Source: Linanthus parryae
Taxonomy: Eukaryota > Streptophyta > Magnoliopsida > Ericales > Polemoniaceae
Direction of reading: 5' to 3'
NCBI GenBank assembly: GCA_023055425.1
Contig: JALGPY010000010.1
Coordinates: 50,962,165 to 51,026,164, forward strand
DNA: 64,000 bases
Made by a program: the position numbers and the translations under genes. The notes under the pieces are model-generated. The model saw only the letters and a list, made by a program, of their open reading frames with translations, was not told where the DNA came from and searched no databases. This document shows positions 56,926-64,000 of this stretch, in pieces (position 1 is the stretch's first letter; the number at the start of each line of letters is the position of its first letter).

Positions 56926-57927
56926 GTCCCTTCAGCGGACCCAGGGCAGCTCACAGAGTGTTGCAGTCAGGATTTTTCAGGCCAACACTTTTTAAAGATT
57001 GCCAGGATTATGCACAGAGTTGTGATCGCTACCAGCGCATATGAAATATTTCTTAACCTAACGAGATGCCAATGACACATTGGCATAAAGTTGAACCTTT
57101 AGATGTTTGGGGTATTGATTACATGGGAAAATTCCCATCTTCCTTGAGCAATCTTTATTTCCTTATGGAAGTTGATAATGGTCCAAACAGGTAGAAGCAA
57201 CCGTGGGTCAAAAGAACGATGCAAAAACAGTGGAGCAATTTCTCAAGCGTAATATCTTTATTAGATTTGGGAACACCCAGAGCCAGGTTCACTGGTAAAG
57301 TATATCATTTTATCACTAAAGTCTTTTCCAATTTCTTAAAGCAGCATGGAAATCAAGAGCATATTGGAAAAGACTGTGAATCCATGATGTAAAGATTGGT
57401 CCTTGAAATTGGATGATGCGCTTTGGGCATGTAGGACAGCTTACAAAAGCCCGCATGGAATGTCCCCATATCAGATGGTCTTTGGTAAAGCTTTTCAGTT
57501 ACCACTAGAATTAGAGAACATAGCTTATTGGGCAATCAAGCACCTGAACATGGATACCAGTTTATCAGGAGATAAGAGAAAGATGGCACTCCTCGAATTG
57601 GAGGAATTTAGAAAAACAGCTTATGAGAGTGCCAAAATCTATAAGGAGAAAACAATGAAATGGCATGACAACTGCATTCTGCCGAAGAAGTTATAAATTG
57701 GGAAGAAGGTTATCCTCTATAACTTAAGGATGAAGTTCTATCCAGGGAAACTGCGCTCGCGATGGTCTGGACCACTTATTGTGAAGCACATTACATCCTG
57801 GGGAGTAGTGGAGCTGGAGAACCCAAGCGAAAACAAAAATTTTAAGGTGAATGCGAACCGAGTCAAGCCATACAGAGATCCGCAGGAGGTAGAAGAGGTA
57901 GAGACCATCTACCTCGACGATCCCTAA
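56926..57927 (+). pseudogene. pol: Gypsy integrase core and C-terminus, element E
   Basis: Resumes after element D: GPRAAHRVLQSGFFRPTLFK, DYAQSCDRYQRI, PLDVWGIDYMGKFPSSLSNL (first catalytic Asp), a damaged middle (57180-57400) in which the second Asp and Glu blocks are hard to find, then frame 57403-57696: [37 protein letters not shown] and [20 protein letters not shown]. After one stop, 57730-57927 has MKFYPGKLRSRWSGPLIVKH and NFKVNANRVKPYRDP, the C-terminal DNA-binding part. No chromodomain. Confidence 0.85.
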
Positions 57928-58690
57928 ACATTAATAAGGTAACTGGGTTGAGCCGTCGGCCGTAAATTATAAGCGATGGTTGGGAGACAACCCAACGTTG
58001 GAATAGTTAATACATGCAGTTATTTAATATCTTAATAAAAATTCATAGAAAAAGATAGAAGTGAGAAGAGGGGTTGTAATGTTGAATTCCAGTGTTTAAG
58101 AGACACATGGATAATTTTTGAAGGAAATGGCTCTACGTTTAAACAAAGAAGACATGGCTTCATACGCAGACTTGCGTCCAAACGCAGAGAGCCTGCTATC
58201 AAACGCAGAATCCACGTGAGAAGAAATAAGACACAGAAGAACACAGCCAGAGCAAGGAGCCGTGCGTTCAAACGCTGAAGACCTGCGTTCATACGCAGTT
58301 TGCGTTGAAACGCAGGAGGGTTCCCTTCAAACGAAGGGGACCCAATGAAGAACGAAGAAAATTTTAAAAAAATTAGACCTGCGTTCAAATGTAGAGGGTC
58401 TGCGTTCAAACGCAGGTCATGCCGGATCAATCATACAAGCCTGCGTTCAAACGCAGAGGAGCTACGTTCACACGCAGAACACGTGGCCAAATGTTTTCAA
58501 AGAAAGTGTCTGCGTGCAAACGCACGATGTTGCTTTCTAACGCAGAAGCCAGATGTAATAAAATTCTAGATAGATAGTATGCGTTCAAAGGCAGAGGTTG
58601 CATTCTAACACAGTTCATCAGAATTGTTGGAACCCTGAAATTTCTTGAAGATCAAACCATGGGCGGGATCCAAAAAGTAGAGAGGCTGCG
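57928..58690 (+). other. 3' untranslated region of gypsy E
   Basis: Opens with the lineage phrase GAGCCGTCGGCCGTAAATTA and GGGAGACAACCCAACG, then 500 bp crowded with palindromes (see next entry). It ends where minus-strand copia gag sequence begins. E's 3' LTR is not found. Confidence 0.6.
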
Positions 58691-58755
58691 TTTAAATGCA
58701 GCTCATGAAGATCAGAAAAATACCCAAATCTGAAGGTCTGTGTTCAAAATTAGAA
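58130..58755. repeat. Palindrome array CTGCGTTCAAACGCAG (about 14 copies) in E
   Basis: Exact or near-exact copies near 58165, 58263, 58284, 58300, 58379, 58400, 58440, 58463, 58510, 58535, 58578, 58600, 58686 and 58738. Arms CTGCGTT/AACGCAG are separated by CA. Variants keep pairing in some copies (TGCGTGCAAACGCA). Spacing is irregular (about 17-80 bp). Confidence 0.85.
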
Positions 58756-58774
58756 AGGGCGGGATCCAAAAAGT
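58661..58774. repeat. 18-bp direct repeat flanking the E/copia junction
   Basis: GGGCGGGATCCAAAAAGT occurs at 58661-58678 and 58757-58774, 96 bp apart, one copy in E's palindrome region and one at the start of the copia gag fragment. Confidence 0.9.
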
Positions 58775-59490
58775 TTGAAATTTTTTGATTTTTTTTCCAG
58801 GAGCTGTTTTGCAATTTCGGAGTGTTTGCCTGTAAAAAAGATTTACCTTTGTAGTCTTTGCTACTGGAGGATCTTTGTTTGTCTCTATTGAAGTCTTTGT
58901 TCCCAAAGTTCTTCTTTATTTTGAGGATTCTGGTAAAGGCTTTGGAAATCAAAGAAAAAGGATCTTCATCATCATCTTCTTCAATTTCAAGGCTTTGAGA
59001 TGGCTTATTCTCTTTTTCCTTGAGACCTAAATTCTTGACACCTTTTGTAACTCCCCATCAACTTCATTCATGGATATTTCATGTGTAAGGAGTTTTCCTT
59101 GCAGGGCATCAAGTTGAAGTGATGATAGATCTTGTGCCTCCTCAATAGCAGTAGTCTTTGGTTCCCCTTTTTCTCTAGGAAGACTTCTTAGAATCTTTCT
59201 AACCTTTTCTTCATTGGAAATGTTTTTTTCCAATGAATCAAGATTGTTGACAATATCAGTGAAGTTTTTGAACATGTATCTGATTGACTCATCTCCATTC
59301 ATCTTGAATAGCTCATATTGCTTCATATATATATGTTGATCTTTGTTTGCTTGACTTGACAGGTTTCTTCAAAAGTCACCAGAAGCTTATTCCAGATCTC
59401 CTTGGCAATTTTACAACCTAAAATCATGTTAAATTCATCTGCACTCAAAGCACAATATAAGAGATTCATGGCTTTATAATTTTTGGAAAA
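58775..59490 (-). pseudogene. gag: Copia gag fragment (sirevirus-like), minus strand
   Basis: Matches gag of element C: KQYELFKMNGDESIRYMFKN, SNEEKVRKILRSLPREKGEP, LQLDALQGKLLTHEISMNEV (59027-59326) and, in another frame, FTRILKIKKNFGNKDFNRDK and SSSSKDYKGKSFLQ (58692-58952), the region just before the zinc knuckle. Upstream, 59340-59480, are damaged parts equal to C's NYKAMNLLYCALNADEF block. The N-terminus and everything after the linker are absent. The upstream edge joins an LTR fragment directly, so part of the element was deleted. Confidence 0.8.
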
Positions 59491-59549
59491 TTGTTCCCGT
59501 TCAGAAGCAGAGAGAGAGATTATTCAGTTTGCGAGTTCTAATCCCATCG

Positions 59550-59972
59550 TAACTGCTTCTCCCAATGGAAAGTGGCTCAGTATCTTCAAAGATACTGATA
59601 TGATCTTGTTTAGAAACATGTTGGAAAGCTTTCGGACAAAGTATATTGATCACAGAATCAAATCATCAAGCAGTTTTCCTTCCTTCAAAACATAGTTTAG
59701 GAAACAACTTCCTATAAAATAGGAAACATAATATCCCTGCAAATCTTGGTTAAACAGATGGATTAGATATGGTTTAGAGTATCAAAATGCTTTTCTTTCA
59801 TCATCAAATAACAACTTATCAAGCACAGGGGTTTTAGGAGTTGAATCAAGATCAGAAACTCCACCTAAGTTCATGCACATAAAGTTATGTCAGTTTCAAA
59901 GCCCTGAAAGCTGTATCAAGACCTTGAAATAGACTAGCTATTTCTAGCCTGTGAAACCAAGATGAACTTACA
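59550..59972 (-). repeat. Partial LTR of the element A type
   Basis: Minus-strand start TGTAAGTTCATCTTGG as in element A, with the same order of blocks (palindrome variants near 59890-59925, then ATACTGA.ATGATCTTG near 59590). The sequence closely follows 5440-5834. The rest of the LTR and the primer site are missing before gag at 59490. Confidence 0.75.
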
Positions 59973-60120
59973 ACATACATCAAACAATAGGACCATAATA
60001 GCAACACAAATTCAATCTACAAAACATAGTTAGATATCGCAATCTTCCTACTCTGACATGCATAGCCGGTTTGATTATTGGACAACATGATTGTATAGAA
60101 GATATGCAGAATCGAACCTG

Positions 60121-60133
60121 GCTCTGATACCCA
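60121..60133 (-). other. Primer-binding site, Met-tRNA type
   Basis: The minus strand reads TGGGTATCAGAGC, one inserted G relative to TGGTATCAGAGC, one base from the LTR edge at 60135. Confidence 0.75.
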
Positions 60134-60134
60134 T

Positions 60135-61430
60135 TGAAGGGTGGCCAATCCATGAAAAAGTTTGATTGCATGTCTGCTATACCGATTAAATTCATTCGTT
60201 TATCAACAAGAATGCCATAACCCTACTAGGCGGAATTAGGGTTCATACCTGCGTCCTATATAGTAGATTTAGGTCTGATTTACTTCGGATCTTCTCCCTA
60301 ATTGCTGAACTTCCTCCTGGATGAATTTGTGGGCTTGCTGCTTCCATTATTCTTCTTGGCCTCCAAACGTATTGCTCTCACTCTTGAAATCGTAGATTTC
60401 AGTGTGTATCTGAAGCATACGAAATTCTGAAGACTAAGAAACTTACATAGGCTACGGGAGGGACTCGGAGGAGAAAACACGAATCCGGCTACTAACTTTA
60501 TTAGAAATTCTGTTGCGACCCGAATAGCCCAAATAAAGTTAATAACAGTTAGTACCACTAAATAACTGTTATTGCACTCCTGTCCGTATTCTCAAAGATA
60601 ATATTTCGAGCTCCTACTATTAAATAATTATTATTATCTCCCCATGTAAAGATTACAAATATTAGTTGATTAAATGAATTACTGACTAAAATCGACCTCT
60701 TCCCAATTCATTGAATCTTACCACTTAGCTTTTTGATATGTTGAGATTACCAAGTAATCTACCTACAGGGTTTGACGTAATCAAAACTTATAAGCCTTAC
60801 CAAGGGGATATCATCAATCCCATAACCGGGACATGGATTCCTTCGATATATCAATTTACACCATGGCCTCAATAGTATCACCCAACTCACTTGAATTTGC
60901 AATAACTACTAAATACATGTGCATATTGACTATATAAGGATTAAGAGCATAAATAATCATAATAACCATGAGACATAGCTTGTCTTGTTATGTCAGTAAA
61001 AAGACAATGATCTCAACTTGTTATGTTCAATATACACAAAGTATAATAGCGCATTGAGTTAAAACTATAGTATGAACTATAGCATTTCATGTAGCCAAGA
61101 AAGACCTACTAAAACAATATGCTACAATCGCTCTGATGGTTTGTATAGTTCCATCCATATTGTGAACTCATAACTTTCATTCCACAAGAATCGAAGATAA
61201 AATCTTCTGTGTGAAAGCTAGACTCTACACACCAGATCTTTTACTATGTGGAATAATAGACAACTATGTGCAATAATAACATAATGTAAAAACATTCCCC
61301 AAAACATTCTCATAAATATCAAATTCAAATAATCCAATACAAAATGCATGGCTTTTAGTATAAAATCCAATAGTTACTGACGAAAAGTAATAGAGATGAA
61401 GATTTCCCAGTACAACCAATCAAAGAGGGC
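60135..61430 (-). repeat. Copia-type 5' LTR (right edge approximate)
   Basis: On the minus strand the LTR ends CCACCCTTCA before the primer site. The other end is not sharp; a phrase TAGGGCCCTCTTTGATTGG near 61420-61438 resembles the start region of such LTRs. The interior has no coding domain. This is a different LTR from that at 59550-59972, so two elements are stacked here. Confidence 0.5.
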
Positions 61431-61439
61431 CCTACCTAA

Positions 61440-62145
61440 GAAGAATCTTTGCCATATGTTGTAATATTTTATTAGTTTCACCGGATAAATTCACTAGGAG
61501 TCTTAAGCTACTATGTTACATACTATATTGTAATTAGGTAATATTATCTCTTTGTTTTTTTTAATCATAGCTTAACCTCACTCAAACATGTGATATAAGT
61601 AGGTAATGCATATGAGTACACATTTACCCACTATATTTGCAGTGCATACATACTTTGATTTCTAGGGATGGAAAATTCTTTTTTTGCGGATTTTCTGGCT
61701 GGATTTGTAATTTAAGTTTTGTAACTATGCACATCATATTTAAATATAGATGTATCTTTCTGTATTCGGTGTGTCTGCTAGCTAGCGCTTACGTATGAGA
61801 AGTGAATAACCCTCACTCTATCTATCGAGATAAGGCTTTTAATACCTGCAATATAGTGATGCAATGGTTCATGTGCTTCAGATAGGGATATTCTCTATCA
61901 TCCTATAGCTTCCTTTACACGATGTCATAGTTCATCTCACCTTTAAGTGCAGGGTTACAATTTCTTGGCCGGTGCGTCTATTTGCGCTTATATGACGGAG
62001 ATCCATTGCACCGAGCACTGAAATTGAGCGTCTGCGTGCGATTGATGATGTTTATATATCTGCTTCCAATGTTCGCTAGCACTTGAACCACGAAATACGC
62101 ACCACACCGACTTGTGGGGTGGGGCATCACTTTTCTATATTAACC
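61440..62145. other. Upstream region of the P450 pseudogene, no gene seen
   Basis: AT-rich and without open frames of note. It may include the old promoter of the pseudogene starting at 62146. Confidence 0.4.
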
Positions 62146-62202
62146 ATGGAGTTCCGCTTTCCTTCAAGTATTGGGTTGCTCATATTCTTCCTCCTCTTAT
62201 TC

Positions 62203-62325
62203 ATGGTAGTAGACAACTATTCAAATCCAACTACTCACCTCCAAATCTTCTACATGACCATGGTGGTAGAGTTATTTGATATGGTAGTAGACAACTATTC
62301 AAATCCAACTACTCACCTCCTCCTC
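62203..62325 (+). repeat. 78-bp tandem duplication behind the P450 anchor
   Basis: ATGGTAGTAGACAACTATTC and the following 20 bases recur at 62203 and 62281, giving the repeated peptide MVVDNYSNPTTHL. It keeps the frame open but is not P450 sequence. Confidence 0.9.
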
Positions 62326-62344
62326 TTGTAATGGTTTCTTATTA

Positions 62345-62870
62345 AGTTGAATATCCATATTTAGAGAAGAGGATCCGGAGGATTTGGTCATCAACAAAAT
62401 CGTCTGGATCCTCTTCCCTTTCTTCTCTTCCTCCTACCTTTTCCTATTGCTCATCCAATATAGTCTGCAGTACCTCATCGAGTCTTTTATTGTTTCCGCT
62501 TTCCTTTTTATGTGCCTTCATGGTGTTTGCATTTGTTACCAAAAGCGGCTCTTGCAGTAATCCCATATGTTAGTGAGAAAATTCTCCTACTGAGATGAAT
62601 TGGTGCACGTCTTGCATTTGATGAAATTGAGCTGATCATATTCAATACCTCCTCTTCCTTGATACCCCAGAATGTTTCGATACGTTGATGGCTTAAGAGC
62701 TCCATCGTGCAAACTTTTCATAGTTGTTTCCAATAATCGCTGTATGGGGAAAAAGCAATATCCGTGGAGTTGTAAAGAAGGATATCAGCAGCTAGTAGGT
62801 ACGGTCTGGAAGCAAAGATGTTATCATGGGTTTTCATGATTTCTGTGGCCATTTCTTGTATGGAAACAAT
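62345..62870 (-). pseudogene. Inverted exon-1 segment of the CYP71D-like pseudogene
   Basis: Minus strand: [40 protein letters not shown] and DYWKQL, then TGA, then KVCTMELLSHQRIETFWGIK, LNMISSISSNARRAPIHLS and RIFSLTYGITARAAFGNK. After a frameshift near 62520 come RLDEVLQTILDEQ and, further on, weak similarity to the exon-1 end. This covers about residues 75-290 of a CYP71D protein. The TGA stands where the conserved Arg of the C-helix W-x-x-x-R motif should be. No N-terminal anchor precedes it on this strand; the anchor is at 62146 on the other strand. Confidence 0.8.
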
Positions 62871-63008
62871 TATGTAGAAACTACACAAAGACGACAATAT
62901 CACGGCAGTTATCTATGTTAGTTTTCCAATCATCCCATTTGAATATTAATCTAGAAACGACACAAAGATTTGTAATTCAGAATAAAATCTTATGTTATCC
63001 CGTTTCAG

Positions 63009-63192
63009 GACATTTTCGGTGGTGGGAGCGAGACATCATCAACCACTATAGAATGGCAATTTGGGAACTGCTGAAGAATCTAGAAATTATGCAAAGAACA
63101 CAAGTTGAGGTAAGAGATGTCTTTGAAGGAAAATGAATGTTGATGACTCTGATCTTCTGAAATTGAAATAGTTGAAAATGATTAATAATAGG
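63009..63192 (+). pseudogene. Exon 2 start of the CYP71D-like pseudogene
   Basis: After a pyrimidine-rich CCCGTTTCAG acceptor, the frame reads DIFGGGSETSSTTIEWAIWE, LLKNLEIMQRTQVEVRDVFE and GK, then a one-base shift leads to NVDDSDLLKLK, a stop, and LKMI before similarity fades. The A/G-G-x-E-T-S motif of the I-helix that handles bound oxygen is intact (GGGSETS). The K-helix E-x-x-R and the haem loop are missing. The intron position directly before the DIFG block is the conserved one of plant A-type P450 genes. Confidence 0.8.
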
Positions 63193-63786
63193 TGGTAAAA
63201 GGATAATTAAAACAGAATAATACAAAAAAAAGAGTAAGAGATTAGATTTCATATTTCTACTCGTGTGTTGATAGCTAGTTTTACAATCTTCAAAGGTTAA
63301 GATTTCAGTTGTATAATAAATAACTTGGCTGTCTTTGAGCCATCCACTTTACCCGATATGTATCAAGCAAATATATGCAAATTGATATCCAGATAAGGAT
63401 TTTTGGAGTGAAAAAACATAATCAATCACAAACTAGCTGGTGAGATTATCATGGAAGGCTCGGTCTATATTTCATCAAATTCAGAAACGGTATCAGTCAT
63501 GAGTTTGTCAGCTCATGACTTTCAGTGTCTTTCAATTACAATTAATAACTAAAATACTATAAAAAGTCTAAAATCCCAGTGGAAAATATAATAGTTCTAT
63601 CCAAAAGATATTGTACCCACATAAATAATCATATATGTCATACAAGGATAAATAGCTACCATCACTTTACACGGGTATCTTGAAAATTTGTCATAAAAGG
63701 ATAGAAAGCCTTTTTGCTAATCTTATAAATAAATTGCTACAAAGGCACATGCTACAGCATCACTTTCCTCCCCCATATCTCTAAGT
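63193..63786 (+). promoter_or_regulatory. Upstream region and TATA box of the second P450 gene
   Basis: TATAAATA at 63724-63731 lies 56 bp before the ATG at 63787, a usual core-promoter distance for a short 5' leader. The rest is AT-rich, without recognisable coding sequence. Confidence 0.5.
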
Positions 63787-64000
63787 ATGGAAGTTTAATA
63801 TCCTTCAATTATTATCCTCCTCACTTTCTTCTTTATCTTCTTGTTCATGGTAGTGCGAGAAGCTAAAAAAGCATACAAGGTAAAGTGCTCGGGTTCAAAT
63901 TTGCCACAAGGACCATGGAAAGTGCCTCTAATAGGAAACATGCACCAGCTAGCAGCCAATTCATTGGTTCATTGCATCAGATATCATTCCCCACTAGAAA
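63787..64000 (+). pseudogene. CYP71D-like cytochrome P450, 5' end, stop at codon 4
   Basis: From ATG 63787 the frame reads MEV, a TAA stop (63796-63798), then YPSIIILLTFFFIFLFMVV (membrane anchor), the basic REAKKAYK, the proline hinge LPQGPWKVPLIGNMHQL and NSLVHCIRYHSPLE up to the window end. Apart from the stop all N-terminal landmarks of a CYP71D enzyme are in place and in frame. The next in-frame ATG (63847) would remove nearly all of the anchor. Either it is a recent pseudogene, a null allele, or a base error at codon 4. It stands 0.6 kb after the broken P450, in the same orientation, as in tandem clusters. Substrate not predictable. Confidence 0.75.

Larger units (their letters stand above)
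62146..63192 (+). pseudogene. CYP71D-like cytochrome P450 pseudogene with inverted middle
   Basis: Three pieces of one A-type plant P450 lie in the expected order, but the middle one is flipped. (a) Plus, 62146-62205: the N-terminal membrane anchor MEFRFPSSIGLLIFFLLLFM. (b) Minus, 62345-62870: mid exon 1. (c) Plus, 63009-63192: exon 2 start, after a TTTCAG acceptor, with the oxygen-binding I-helix FGGGSETSSTTIEWA. If the piece 62340-62900 were turned round, all parts would be collinear. Several stops and frameshifts add to the damage; the haem-binding Cys region is absent. CYP71D enzymes are ER-anchored monooxygenases, often of terpenoid pathways; substrate unknown here. Confidence 0.7.

Noticed and set aside
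62915..63136. 73-codon frame starting upstream of the P450 exon 2
   Set aside because: Its first part is intron; only the part from 63009 is P450 coding sequence, so the ATG at 62915 is not a real start.

Overview
The window is a transposon-rich stretch of a plant nuclear genome, almost certainly a eudicot. The evidence is long LTR retrotransposons with initiator-Met and Asp tRNA primer sites, a CACTA DNA transposon, a captured fragment of a plant-only HD2-type histone deacetylase gene, and CYP71D-type cytochrome P450 sequence at the right edge. Species cannot be read from the sequence; an asterid such as a mint-family plant is only a guess from the CYP71D-like cluster. No rRNA, tRNA or intact host gene was seen. 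Nearly every open frame belongs to a decayed element.

Layout. 1-4587: a copia-type minus-strand LTR with its primer site (2081-3472), apparently inserted in an older copia gag fragment (3473-3708). 4588-10965: copia element A (minus; LTR, accessory ORF, pol; 5' end missing). 10966-14175: 3' UTR and LTR of a gypsy element H (plus). 14191-17995: copia element B (plus; RT/RNase H, accessory ORF, partial LTR). 18003-44362: a large minus-strand Athila/Tat-like gypsy element F, broken by two insertions: a CACTA transposon (about 19747-24381, carrying an HD2 gene fragment) inside F's post-pol ORF, and a complete copia element C (29325-39905, 5-bp duplication ATTTC) inside F's protease-RT interval. 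44363-58690: gypsy element E (plus), interrupted between its zinc-finger and integrase-core regions by element D (48810-56925, minus), which has two LTRs but only gag and protease. 58700-61430: fragments of two more copia elements (minus). 62146-64000: a CYP71D-like pseudogene with an internal inversion, then the 5' end of a second CYP71D-like gene with a stop at codon 4, running off the window.

How it fits together. The order of insertion can be read from interruptions: E is older than D and F, and F is older than C and the CACTA element. Copia elements A, B and C share a sirevirus-like plan: gag-pol, an extra coiled-coil ORF before the 3' LTR, and several purine-tract signals. Gypsy F also carries an extra ORF after pol.

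The most unusual signal is that each retrotransposon family carries its own short palindrome in many scattered copies: TTTCAAGGCCTTGAAA in copia A/B/C, AGGTCGTGCGACCT in F, GTTCGCACGAAC in D, and CTGCGTTCAAACGCAG in E. Palindrome arrays are known from maize sirevirus LTRs; finding unrelated motifs with the same architecture in three gypsy families is what deserves attention.
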